From Dendrolimus kikuchii (lineage: Eukaryota > Arthropoda > Insecta > Lepidoptera > Lasiocampidae), in the NCBI GenBank assembly GCA_019925095.2, contig CM034390.1:2529501-2593500 (forward strand): a stretch of 64,000 bases of DNA, in the 5' to 3' direction. Both the position numbers and the translations under genes were made by a program. The notes beneath the pieces are model-generated. The model saw only the letters and a program-made list of their open reading frames with translations, did not search any database and was not told the origin of the DNA. Below, in pieces: positions 54,068 through 64,000 of the stretch (positions are counted from its first letter, which is position 1; every line of letters begins with the position of its first letter).

Positions 54068-54252
54068 GATCGATCGAATTGATCGTGTACTAGCAGAAGG
54101 TGATGTCAGGAGCCTTAAGAACAGACGAGCGTGCATGACAAGAGTTATGAATGTCAAAGAAGCAAGTGAGGTGTGTAAGAATAAGCCTAAATGGCGCTCT
54201 GTTGGTCGTGCCTACCCCGCAAGGGAACTGGCGTGAAGTTATGTATGTATGT
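54068..54252 (+). mobile_element. RTE-like LINE 3' end, 185 bp, with 12-bp target duplication
   Basis: It encodes IDRVLAEGDVRSLKNRRACM and NKPKWRSVGRAYPARELA, then a (TATG)n tail. ATGTAGAGAATC is at both ends (54056-54067 and 54253-54264). The unfilled site lies in sequence I do not recognise. Confidence 0.9.
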
Positions 54253-54360
54253 ATGTAGAGAATCCTTTATGCCCGCTGTACACGCTAGGCCAACCTGATC
54301 ATGTACGTGTATTTCATAACAAAACAACTTTTTTATTACATTGGGCAAATACTGTCAATC

Positions 54361-54606
54361 ATAATAAAACTACGTTTTAACGGTTTTAAGCGCGGTAATT
54401 TTATTTGATTTGAGTAAATAATAACCATAAACAAAATTAAAATTAATAAGTTGGCGGTAGGCTAAATAAAACTTTAACAATACTCGTTGACACTTGACAT
54501 CTTTGTCTTCCGTGATCACGGCCACTGAAAAGTGGCCGAAACGTCGGAAAAACCAAAATCAAATAAAATTACCGCGCTTAAAACCGTTAAAACGTAGTTT
54601 TATTAT
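54361..54606. repeat. Hairpin MITE with 51-bp perfect terminal arms, 246 bp
   Basis: ATAATAAAACTACGTTTTAA...TTTGATTT (54361-54411) and its exact inverse (54556-54606). The middle carries GTGATCACGGCCACTGAAAA and GTGGCCGAAACGTCGGAAAA, as in 46948-47066. Confidence 0.88.
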
Positions 54607-56474
54607 GTATACAAGTCGCGAAAACTTAAGAAAATATTACTTTCAATCATATTAGGAATCCAGTAAATCGATTGACAACGCAGATATCTTTTAATAAAAA
54701 ATAACTCTTCAAGATGGCTTCCGTTCCGTGTAAATGGGTAACAATAAAACTTAAGCGAGTGACAATGAAATAAATAATGGAGGCATATTTTTTACAAGAA
54801 TCAAATGTGGACCTCGTCGTTTCAAGCAAATATGCTTCGGACATTGTGAGATCTATGTTAGTGACCCGAATTGACTACTCCCGTATGTGAAATGCGTCAA
54901 AACTTGCCTCATTAACGTAATACCTGGGGGTATTCCTTCTACGGCAGCAAGCAGGTCAATGGACAGCATCAAGTATGTAAACGCAACATATTAATGTTGA
55001 ACATGGCATACTCGCGCTGCCCACTACCCTCACTATTGGTTGGTATTAAGAACAATAGAATAAATGACTGCTGACATTTCTTTATGTCAAATATTTTCTT
55101 TCAATATCAATTTGTAAAACAATAATTACCTAAAAATAATATAATAAAGGTTACGAATATTTAAAACTATATTTCAGTTCAATTTGGAATGCTGTTTTTG
55201 AAAAGTTTTATAAATTATTTGTCTAAAACATGTAGAAATAACTTACTTGATACATCAATGTCAAGAAATATTTATCTAGCTATATATTATGGTAGAAGAA
55301 TAAATACTACGTGACAATGGCCGAATACAATGTAGCTCTGGAACCATCCAAAATCCTTAGTAGCTAGATGAAGCCAAATATTTTCTATCGCTTATTGATA
55401 TTCTGTTCTATAAAAAAATAATTTTAGACTAAATCAATGAAACATCAAAAAGAAACAAATCAAGACTAAATTTTTGTATTTGGTCCAAAAAAAGCGATAA
55501 AAGACTCGATTGTGGCACCATCTAGTTACGTAGGGCATAGGAAGCTTTACGAAGCTACATTTTATTATGAACAATTATCATTGTTAATGTTCTTCCACGC
55601 AACACTATCAGCGCGTTCCATCAGTAGCTCACAACGCCCAAAATGCACCGTTCGCCGTTCCACAAGGCGACCGCCGTCGTTGTGGTCGTGACGAAAACTT
55701 CACTAATAAAGTCATCATTTTCGATCACGCGACGCTCACAACGACCCATGTCAGGTGTGCGAGGTGGGTCGAACAAACGTTCCTCTTGGGTTTACGATTG
55801 CGACGCCGGCTAGCAAGTGGAACGGGAAATTTCGCAGACGTGAACGTGGTTGTTGTAACTCTAGTGGAACGTAGCCTATGAGTATGGAGGGTAGAGCTAA
55901 GGAGAATCATCTCATATAGGAAGTAACCTGTTGTAAGCTGTAAATAACAGTTCAAAAACCGTCCACAATGGCGCTGATGTAGACAAAGGGTATGGTATGA
56001 ATGTAGCTGTTGTAGACGAATCGAAGTATGCCGAGTTAAAAAAAAAATCTTTGGCGACTAGAGTAGTTGGTGACAGTACACTGTTATAAAACGTCAACTA
56101 TTTACGTAGTACAAAGTAATTTACTAAATATAACCTCAAAGAATTGTTATGTGAAAACGTGAATAGTGATTTTATTTCGTGAATTTTGAATAATACGCTT
56201 AGTGATTTTGTAATATTTAATTTTATAAAACTAAAACACTATAATACTACTCTAATAACTTTTGGCGCGTTCTTTAAAATTCACCCTGACGCCAAAGTGG
56301 CGCCACCCTAATTTAATACATTCCGATGGACACTTCTGCATATACAGACATGGTTCTGCTTACCTCTACCAGGCATACCTGTGAGATATATTCTCGTTGG
56401 TACTGGCCTCAACGCCTTTGGCATTGATTTTGGCAATGTCAGAGTTAAAGCGACAGGTGACAAACGAAGCTAAA
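54607..56474. other. Intergenic stretch, no gene supported
   Basis: About 55590-55850 is less AT-rich with several CG-rich motifs (CAAGGCGACCGCCGTCGTTG) and open frames on the reverse strand (55725-56097), but no recognisable motif or clear splice pattern. It may be a promoter region or a repeat. Confidence 0.3.
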
Positions 56475-56514
56475 CTATAGATAACAAAGACAAAATGTTC
56501 TTTGTTATCTATAG
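56475..56514. repeat. Short perfect hairpin
   Basis: CTATAGATAACAAAGA, an 8-base loop, and TCTTTGTTATCTATAG. A partial third copy (TTCTTTGTTATATATAG) follows at once. Confidence 0.8.
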
Positions 56515-57060
56515 TAGTTCTTTGTTATATATAGTCTGTATTCTTGTTCCGGAAACCTGAGAAGAGACACTCGATTCATTAATTACCTACTAGTCAGGGT
56601 TAAAACTAATAATAACAAAAATCTTGCTTGAACATGATCCATCAATATTAATTGGTTTATTTGTATTTTGTTGTTGATCAAACCTAATTTTAAAACTACT
56701 GCATTGATTTTGGTGTGATTTTCATCGATAAATAGATATTTTTTTAGCTTAAATTCTGCGCAATAATCATCATACCGATCCGGAGATATTATTCTTTTTA
56801 TTTCTATTTTGAGCTAAAAATCCAGTATTTTCTGAAAGGTGTATTTCAAAACGGACAAATATGTACGGGTTTGTCGTCATAGTATTTTCTGTTCTGATTG
56901 ACTTGACTCTTCTTGATTGGACATGGGTACCAAAAAGCCCATCATCTTTTAATTATAATTTCATTATAAAACATAATTTTCATGAGGAAATTACGCTGTT
57001 AAACATTTGTAATATTATTGTTTAAATATTGTACAATAGAAAACAGATTTGACGTAAGTA

Positions 57061-57157
57061 AACTGCCAATTTGTATCTTCTATATCTATCCCACTTGCGC
57101 ATAGTAATGCACGAATGAGACAGACATAGAGATAGTGAACTACATTTAGGCAGTTCC
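57061..57157. repeat. Imperfect hairpin of about 95 bp
   Basis: AACTGCCAATTTGTATCTTC pairs with the inverse of CTACATTTAGGCAGTT. CTATATCTATCCCACTTGCG pairs loosely with the inverse of GAGACAGACATAGAGATAG. It is MITE-like or precursor-like. Confidence 0.5.
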
Positions 57158-57162
57158 TTAAA

Positions 57163-57416
57163 TTGGACCTACTTATGCAAAACAGAACCAATCCACAAAC
57201 ATGCCAAAATTGGGTTAAGGATGCAGAAGACTTTCAAGATGCACCTTCTATCGACTCAATAAAAATCATAACGAGAAAATATAATATACAATATTCTAAA
57301 TGTTTTTTCAAAAATATAGACATATTTTTTTGTACGCAAAATTTTAATAAAAACGGCTTTTTCTCAAAACTTTCAGCATGTGGGTTGGTTCCATTTTGCT
57401 TAAGTAGGTCCAATTC
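57163..57416. repeat. Fold-back element
   Basis: GGACCTACTTATGCAAAACA (57165) and the inverse of TTTTGCTTAAGTAGGTCC (57398-57415) pair, followed inward by AGAACCAATCCACAAACATG. Overlapping open frames of 135 and 108 codons on the two strands arise from this structure and are not supported as genes. Confidence 0.5.
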
Positions 57417-57997
57417 TTCCTTTTCAAATATGATACATAGTTTACCAATTGCGCATTGTTCTGGAACATTTGACACATTAAACTCTTCTGACATATATTC
57501 AAAATATGGCTCGATACAAATAACCTTTCCCAACTCGATATATACTACTCTAATATACAATAAATGGTAGGTACAACATTGGCCCGAACATACATGTCTA
57601 GAAAGTATTACAAATATGTTTCAAGCCAACATATTCAAAAATGTAATAGAACTTGCAAACGTTAAAAAATACATTTCAACTGATAAAATAATTCATCTGC
57701 TTACCCTGCAAGCAATACATAGATATGTACGGAATAACACAATAATTTGCGTATATGTATACACCTGTATAGCAGAGGTTATAATATTATTATTATTATA
57801 AAATAAGTTATAATTCATGTCTGTGACGTCATACTTATACACAAGTTTCGTTGAAGTAGTTGACAAAAAGTTTGCTGCTGATCTAAGAGGAACGCTGGTT
57901 TCATTTGTCAATCAGCATTATGCTGAGACTGGTTCCAATTTTAGGAAATATTTTGTCTTTATTTTTCTTGTTTACTCTGTTATAGTGTATTTATTTA

Positions 57998-58156
57998 TTA
58001 GCTGATACCCGCCCGCTTCGCGTGCCTTCAAATCCGTTCTTAGCTGACCTCTACTTGGCGAATGGAAGGTCCATGCCAAATTTCAAGTCTATAGTCTATA
58101 GTTCCTGAGATATCGTGATGACTCACTATATACGTGAATTCAATTATATATATAGA
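57998..58156 (-). mobile_element. Short Helitron, 159 bp
   Basis: TTAGCTGATACCCGCCCGCT at the left (inverse of a degraded CTAG end with stem) and ATATATATAGA at the right (inverse of TCTATATATAT). It is separated from the next Helitron by three bases. Confidence 0.6.
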
Positions 58157-58159
58157 TTA

Positions 58160-58830
58160 CTAGAGTTTTACCCGCGGCTGCGCGGCGGGTCAACCTCTAG
58201 TGCGTATCTCTTGTTTAAAAAGCAAGTGATACAGGTTACATTGTATTAAATTTGTATGTATTTGCCCCCGAAAGATTCACTACATTTTATATCGCAAACT
58301 ATACCACCCCCGTCTATATGTAAACTACATAAATGACAAAACTTGACAAAAATGACAAAATAGATAACATGGTCCAAGTGGACCAAGTGGACCCAGTAGA
58401 CCCAGTGGACGAAATGGACAAAATCACAAAACCTGTCCTAGTTTCCGGGATAAACTTTACATAAATCTATCCCAAAATGTATCCCATTATCCGGGATAAA
58501 CTTTACATAAATCTATCCCAAAATGTATCCCATTATCGGGGATAAAAAGTATCCCTTGGCCACTCTCGGTATTCAAATTATATATGTACCGAGTTTCAGC
58601 CAAATCGGTCCAATAGTCTTTCCATAAAAGGATAACAAACAAAAAGACAAATATATTTTTATCCCGGAAACTATCCCATTTTTCGGGATAAAAAATATCC
58701 TATGTTCATTCTCGGCATCGAAAATATATATATATACTGAGTTTCAGCCAAATCGGTCCAGTAGTTTTTCCGTGAAAACGGAACAGACAGACAGACAGAG
58801 TTACTTTCGCATTTATAATATTAATAGGGA
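58160..58830 (-). mobile_element. Complete Helitron with short GGACCAAGT repeat, 671 bp
   Basis: On the plus strand CTAGAGTTTTACCCGCGGCT follows an A, and TTATAATATTAATAGGGA precedes a T, i.e. TCCCTATTAATATTATAA and a GC-rich stem plus CTAG on the reverse strand. Inside are a short minisatellite (58330-58430), two copies of CCGGGATAAACTTTACATAA, and ATCCCATTTTTCGGGATAAA. It is the reference copy for the fragments at 34656-35288, 35962-36235 and 36300-37159. Confidence 0.82.
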
Positions 58831-58970
58831 TTATTAGAATCTCCAACAAAGGATATACATAACAAATTTGTAAAACTATACATAACCTTAAATTTTTAAT
58901 CAATGTGCTGCTTCAATTACTGGAGACCACGACATGCGTAAAAACTAATCATATTTTAAGGTGTAATCTA

Positions 58971-59334
58971 TCTATATGAAAATCAATTGCTGTTAGTCTC
59001 GCTAAAACTCGAGAACGGCTGGACTGATTTGGCTAATTTTGATTTTGAATTATTTGTGGAAGTCCAGGAAAGGTTTAAAAGGTGAGTAAATATGAAAAAA
59101 ATGTTTAGAATATAGTAAAAACGACAGTTTCACTTTCCCTTAGAAACTATTCCTATCTGTCAAACATTTGATGTTCGTCCCGTCGTTCAGAAATCATATT
59201 AAATTTAAAATTGAAGTTTTTCTTTCATTTTCTGCTTTTGAATGTCAAACGTTTGATGTTCGTCCTGTCGTTCAGAAATCAACGTTTTTTATTTATTCAT
59301 TCTGAGGCGGTACAAAGTTTACCGGGTCAGCTAG
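58971..59334 (+). mobile_element. Complete Helitron, 364 bp (CAATTGCTGTTAGTCTCGC family)
   Basis: It starts TCTATATGAAAATCAATTGC after an A and ends GGTACAAAGTTTACCGGGTC, then AGCTAG before a T. Confidence 0.82.
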
Positions 59335-59958
59335 TATATAATACAATAATATGGATATAAAAAGCTAATCGAATATAATATTATATATTCGTATATAGTT
59401 TACTAGATAAAACATTTATTTCTTCTCCATCTCTTTTGTTCAACGGAAAACGCGGCAGGAAACGAACTTATATCAAAACCACCGCGATATTAAAGATAAA
59501 CCCTTACAAAACAAACAAAGAGCAAATAAAAAAGCAATATTGTTGATACTGTTCTTGTTGGTCAGCCATGATTATCCAAATATTCACACCGTTCCTATTA
59601 GACCATCACTCTAGAGTGAACACGTTCCAACTGATAATATAAACACAATGGTGTATTTCGGAAGACAGTAGAAACATTTATTTTTTTTGGAAATTAAAAA
59701 GTTTAACGCCATCTAGGTTTTTGTACAGCAATTCAATGTTATTTTGTAGTTTACATAATTTTACAATAGATGGCATTAGTAATGAAATTCTTAAAAAAAC
59801 CTTTTGTATGTGCGATATGCTATTAATTCCAAAATATTTTATTTAACACACCATGATAAATAATTTACTTATTTTTCTGAGTAAGTTAAAATAAAATAAA
59901 AACATTTTGTTTGATAGCAGTTTCACTTGTATAGTTTTAACATTATCATATGTATTAA
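59335..59958. other. AT-rich stretch, nothing recognised
   Basis: No exon or repeat could be supported. Confidence 0.4.
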
Positions 59959-59959
59959 T

Positions 59960-60370
59960 CATTTTGCCTGGTGGTAGGGTATTTGCCCGTCTGGATCGCT
60001 ACCACCTGTGGGGTAGAGTATGCCGCCATAACAACCTTGAGTTGTGTTCCGGCAGCAGTGGCCAGGTTCCAGCCCCATCTACGAGTCCAGCAGCATATTG
60101 GTAACACCTTTAGTGTTACAAATTTTATGGTATTTTTTTTTATTGCAGGAGATCAGCAGACAGGCAGACGACTCACTTGATGGAAAGCGGTCACCATCGC
60201 TTATGGACATTTGCAACAGCAAAGTTGCTACAAATGCGCTGCTGCTCTCTTAAGGGAGACTGGAACCTGGTCGCTAATGCCGGAACACAACTCAAGGTTG
60301 TTATGGCGACATACTTTAGACCAGGGGTGGTGGCCATCCAGTAATGATGTACTCCAGCAATAAAAAAAAG
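59960..60370. repeat. Fold-back pair of family A repeats, second copy
   Basis: The forward arm (59963-60120, GCCTGGTGGTAGGGTATTTG to ACACCTTTAGTGTTACAAAT) is followed by the inverted arm (60133-60345, TTTTTATTGCAGGAGATCAG to CAGGGGTGGTGGCCATCCAG), then TGTACTCCAGCAATAAAAAA. The inner junction is of the same type as at 302-762. Confidence 0.68.
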
Positions 60371-60550
60371 TATAGTGTTTCAGTCATTGAATTACTCATA
60401 ATGTTATGTTACTCTATGTATAAGTATGACACTGCCACAGATAAATTATTTAAAACTATTAACAGCCCTAAAACGCAAAAACAATTATAAGATTCATCTT
60501 AAGTTACATCAAATAAAATATAGCTGCTTATATCAATTATTATTATATAT

Positions 60551-60814
60551 ATATCGAGGGGTGAAAGGCTATTTGTTTTAAGCGACCTTTTGTGACAGAA
60601 TTGACTTGATGGTTTTCTTGCATCCTAATGTTTCAAACTTAAGGAATTACAATGAACCTGGTTTCCAACTAAAAACTAGAGATTTTTTCTTTTTTAAATA
60701 TAGTATGTAGTTCACTAATGAAGCCTTTTTGTGGGTCATTGAAACTTCGAACTCCTCTATCGACACAATTTCGCAAATGCCGCTTAAAACAAATAACCTT
60801 GGACCCCTCGATAT
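60551..60814. repeat. MITE with about 33-bp inverted ends, 264 bp
   Basis: ATATCGAGGGGTGAAAGGCT...TTGTTTTAAGCG and its inverse CGCTTAAAACAAATAACCTT...CCCCTCGATAT, with three mismatches. The flanks are (TA)-rich, so the target duplication is unclear. Confidence 0.65.
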
Positions 60815-61899
60815 AATTATATTATATAATAATGTCTTTTATTATTATATAAATTCTATCAATTTATGAAAGCATGATATATTTTTAATAGATTCTATTA
60901 TACAAATAAAAGAGAAGCAATGAACTAAAATCATCTAGTTAGAACAGAATGAAAAATATTTTATAAAAAAAAAAATAATCAATAAACAAATATACATAAT
61001 CATGATTCATAATTGATTAAAGTTTTGATTGCTCGTCACAGAATCAGAAAGCACTACAATCGCTGATCTATGCACGTATATAGTTTTAAAAATTATCAAA
61101 TAGTATGGATATTAAAAATGGAGGACACTGGTTTTCTGGTCTTTTGACATTAACAAGATATAAATATTGATTTACAATTCTCAGTAATAATAATTATTAT
61201 TATCAATGATCTATTAATAAATTATCAAGTAACTTCCAAAGCCCACATGCTCCCTTCGTCACTTTTTACTGTATTTCAAAGAAGATTACAAAGTAAACTC
61301 TAGGGTACCAGGAGATTAAAAAATTGTGTAGCACACTGTAACCAAATCCCGCATAAGAGAAAGCCTAATTTTTGTGCTGGCAATCATCAATATTAATCCA
61401 GAGCATAGACAAATAAGTGAGTCAATATATAAAAATTAATAATCTAAAAAATTGAGGCAAATTATAATCATTCTATTGTATCCAAAGTTTCAAAACCTGG
61501 ACATCGAGTACAATATGAAATACTGATTTTTATTAGTAACTAAATAAACAATTTCATTTTAAATTTTTCCCTCTGACATACTTCCATAAACAACCGTTAA
61601 CTTCAGGCCATACTGTTTTAATTCATCAAAGAATATACAGACAGAATTATGTAGAGATAGCGTAGGTAATATATATATATTAAAATTATGATGATGTCGT
61701 GGTATTTAAACACCCACTCTTTTGCATGATTTTATTGTGATATGTATCAACTATCTCATTTAGAGTCATGACCGAATTTGAAGTTAAATAAATGTTGTTA
61801 AAGTAATAAACACAGTGAACTGTAGTTCTTTGTCTTTATAGGAGATACATTAATTGCTTCTCTATTTAATTCTCCATTTACAAACAATAGTGTACTTTT
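60815..61899. other. AT-rich stretch, nothing recognised
   Basis: No exon or repeat could be supported. Confidence 0.4.
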
Positions 61900-62400
61900 T
61901 ACTAGTGATGGCACATTTCACTAATCACCAGTTAAATAACAGTGAATTCATTTTTTTTTCAATCCCATTACAAGAATAAAAACAATTGTTACATTTCACC
62001 AGAGCGTTATTTTACGTAATATAAACCGTTAAAGCGCCATGTAGTACAAAATAGCTAAAGTAGATAGTCAAAACAATAAATGAGAAAATTGAATTCTTAT
62101 TCTTTAAAACGTTATGCGTTCATTTGCCTTTATTATTTATAACGCCGTGAAGTAAGGCTAAGAGCGAGTGCAACGTTTATTTCATTTTACAGTTCCAATA
62201 ATCACTTGCAGTTCGTCACCGTGACGTCAAATAACAGTAACGCGTCGTGACGCTGTACTGTTATACTGTTATTTAATGACACTTCAAAAATATAGGTTGT
62301 TGAATTTTTCACCGGTGAAATAGCAGTGACAAAGAGAAACAATTTCACGGCAGTGATCGATATATTAAAGTAGCGGTAATATCCATCACTATTTTCTACC
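61900..62400. repeat. Possible MITE with TAGTGATGG ends
   Basis: CTAGTGATGGCACATTTCAC at the left and CCATCACTA at the right (about 62385-62393) face each other, and AATAACAGTAACGCG with CTGTTATACTGTTATTTAAT lies inside. Several TCACCGGTGAAAT-like palindromes are present. Confidence 0.35.
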
Positions 62401-62406
62401 ATGTAC

Positions 62407-62660
62407 GAATTTATGGCGGGAACTGAAAGGGGACGTTGTGCTGTGCAGTTTTATTTTCTAAAAATGTGTAAAATTACTCTAACATGAACAATAGTTATAG
62501 GATATTGATAGTTTTTGAGTAGTAATTATGTGTTTTTGTGAGAAATGTGAACTGTATAGTCAAATGTGGCCTTTCGAGTTTTCACAAGAACTCGGTTGAA
62601 TGGTGTGGATACAATACAACTGCGCCTGGCTTAAAGGCCTAGTTGCCAAGCCTTAAACAT
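62407..62660. repeat. Interspersed repeat family R, copy 3 (inverted)
   Basis: TTTATGGCGGGAACTGAAAG to GGCTTAAAGGCCTAGTTGCC, the inverse of 17695-17955. Confidence 0.72.
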
Positions 62661-62844
62661 AAAAAAAATTAATGACGTTGCCTAAAGCTAATTTTGTGTA
62701 CTATTAAAAATCATTTCATATGCAACTGAATCAATAAATATATTTATTTATAAGATTGTAAAATAAAGTATGCTCAGCCTCAATTTTAAACCTCCTGGTA
62801 CCAGGAGTGCACAACTTACAAGGAGATCGGCGTACAGATGGCGG

Positions 62845-62974
62845 TCACTTGTGGGGCGCGCCGGTGAACGACACAGGCTGTTCATTTGTGACGAGGTTCG
62901 CGCGCGGAGCGGTCGTGGGGCCAACACCCGCTTCGATATTCGCCGCCGACGTCCTCATATCTTCTACTGATGCC
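62845..62974 (-). CDS. Candidate alternative last exon of an unidentified gene
   Basis: This CpG-rich island reads, on the reverse strand after acceptor TTCATGAACCAG, one base and then ASVEDMRTSAANIEAGVGPT, TAPRANLVTNEQPVSFTGAP and HK before TGA: 42 residues. The first base makes it the same phase as the exon at 63621-63744, so both could be joined to one upstream donor. The acceptor tract is weak and the plus strand is open too, so the call is tentative. Another reading is a 5' exon with the donor CTT|GTAAGT at about 62820. Confidence 0.38.
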
Positions 62975-63620
62975 CTGGTTCATGAAGTTAATTTATTTTA
63001 TAATTAAAATACAATTATCACGCAAAGCGACATCTTTGAAATACCGGACAATTTAACCATCAGTTTGTTGTATATTCAAACTTTAATATGTGTAGCGAAA
63101 AAAAATAACAATAAATAATTTTAAATATGTCTTACTTAATAGACCTAATAATTTTGGTTCTTGCCATTTGAACAGGTAGATAAGGTTCAAATGTAATTTT
63201 AGTGTTTTTTCGGACATATCAATTAGATTTTAGATAGAGGAATTATCAAAGTTGTCTATCTACAAACTTTTCATATATTTTTGTACATACCCGATACCAG
63301 AATAAGTTTGAGTAGGAGCCCAAAAAATTTGAGAGGTATGAATCCAAAATAGAATATTCGGGAAAGTTTATAATAAATGGAATGAAAAAGCTATCTGAGC
63401 AAAATATAAAATCATTGCTAAACTAGTAACTTCACTGAAACAATTTTTTTTTTATTGAGTAACAGCCATTAATACAATATAAATTGTATTTTTATACAAA
63501 ATGTTACATATGTTGAAAAAAGTTAGTAGATTAGCACGCTTAGCAAACAACAAAGTAAATGTGCAGTGCTCGGGTAATGACGTCGGTGCGTATAAAAGCG
63601 AGTGTTAGGGCGTTGCCTCT
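62975..63620. other. AT-rich stretch between the two terminal exons
   Basis: It would be the 3' UTR of the exon at 63621-63744. AATAAA on the reverse strand lies at 63451-63456, about 170 nt after the stop. No other feature is seen. Confidence 0.45.
63451..63456 (-). terminator. Poly(A) signal for the exon at 63621-63744
   Basis: AATAAA on the reverse strand, about 170 nt after the stop codon, preceded by TTACTC. Confidence 0.45.
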
Positions 63621-63744
63621 TTAGTTGGGACGCCACACGTCCGGGTCTTCCATGAGCGTGACACTGTGGTCCTGCGAAGGCGCCAGCGGGGCGCCGGGCG
63701 GCGTGCTGCCCCCGGCCATCGCCGCCATGTCGTCGCGGGAGCCC
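63621..63744 (-). CDS. Last coding exon of an unidentified minus-strand gene
   Basis: After the acceptor CGTGCGTGCAG comes one base and then GSRDDMAAMAGGSTPPGAPL, APSQDHSVTLMEDPDVWRPN and TAA, 40 residues. The exon is sharply GC-rich against AT-rich flanks, the codon usage favours G/C in third positions, and the acidic, Trp-containing tail looks like a conserved C-terminal motif, as in cytoplasmic tails of membrane or cell-adhesion proteins. I do not recognise the gene. Upstream exons lie right of the window. Confidence 0.6.
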
Positions 63745-64000
63745 CTGCACGCACGCCACGTTAACACGCAACACGCACGCACGCAAACACACACGCACAC
63801 GCCACACGTTATTAATCAGATGTAGCCAAACATAACTTTGATATCAAAATAAGGAAAACTTCGAATCGTTTATATCTATACATGTGGTGTAATAGTTTGG
63901 ATTTTCTATATAAAAAAAATAAAATAATATATTCTAAATTACTCATCACTCGACGTCGCGTGATATGCCAAGTAGATTAACTCTACGTCGCGTGATTGAA
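63745..64000. other. Intron of the right-edge gene
   Basis: A CACGCACGC-rich simple stretch (63745-63810) next to the acceptor, then AT-rich DNA. CTCGACGTCGCGTGAT near 63951 is repeated with one change as CTCTACGTCGCGTGAT at the window end. Confidence 0.4.

Noticed and set aside
53862..54236. A 124-codon frame ending in the LINE C-terminus
   Set aside because: The 3' part is the inserted LINE end. The target duplication at 54056 shows the join is an insertion site, not a gene.
57163..57570. Open frames of 135 (plus) and 108 (minus) codons
   Set aside because: They overlap on opposite strands in a fold-back repeat and neither shows a known motif. A real gene was not supported.
62770..63007. 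Plus-strand frames of 66 codons in the GC island
   Set aside because: No acceptor or donor on the plus strand fits them well. The minus-strand reading shares its phase with the neighbouring terminal exon, so it is preferred, with low confidence.
63523..63807. A 94-codon reverse-strand frame with its own ATG across the last exon
   Set aside because: It is in a different frame from the reading ending EDPDVWRPN and crosses the strong acceptor at 63745.
1..64000. tRNA and rRNA genes
   Set aside because: I scanned by eye for the T-loop GGTTCGAATCC pattern and rRNA cores and saw none. A covariance-model search would be decisive.

Overview
This is a window of insect nuclear DNA, almost certainly from a moth or butterfly. 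It is AT-rich, has GT-AG introns of several kilobases, and is packed with repeat families typical of Lepidoptera: nonautonomous Helitrons with TC...CTAG ends, RTE-like LINE tails ending in (TATG)n, Jockey LINEs, BEL/Pao, Tc1/mariner relics and hairpin MITEs. There are no bacterial genes, operons or CRISPR arrays. The species cannot be told from the sequence.

Four host genes can be supported. (1) A minus-strand steroid-dehydrogenase-like short-chain reductase (HSDL1/HSD17B12 type) has exons at 24108-24270, 5607-5729, 2711-2931 and 1390-1617 and continues past the left edge. Its first intron is 18.4 kb of nested repeats, one intron starts with a GC donor, and one expected exon of about 35 codons is not visible. 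(2) A minus-strand two-exon gene (35460-35580 and 30491-30603) predicts a 77-residue single-pass membrane protein that I do not recognise. (3) LAMTOR5 (Ragulator subunit) is a complete single-exon plus-strand gene at 48994-49266, with a 63-codon ORF just upstream. (4) At the right edge a minus-strand gene ends in one or two candidate terminal exons (63621-63744 and 62845-62974) that share the same phase.

Most of the rest is transposable-element debris. About 1-24 kb is the reductase gene with its repeat-filled introns (LINE tails, a family of about 320 bp called family A here, Helitrons, retroelement fragments with R2-type endonuclease features). About 25-38 kb holds Helitrons, two LTR-like segments, minisatellites and the small membrane protein gene. 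At 39051-40706 lies an apparently intact Tc1-like DD34E transposon. About 40.7-48.3 kb is a stack of minus-strand Jockey and BEL/Pao retroelements that have been split by later insertions. About 49-64 kb is mostly AT-rich noncoding DNA with Helitrons, MITEs and nested LINE fragments showing readable target-site duplications.

The host genes look unrelated to each other. No single novel biochemical system is evident. The best leads are the small membrane protein gene, the same-phase alternative last exons, the GC-AG intron with its missing exon, the near-intact Tc1 element, and the fold-back form of family A, which occurs twice with the same internal junction.
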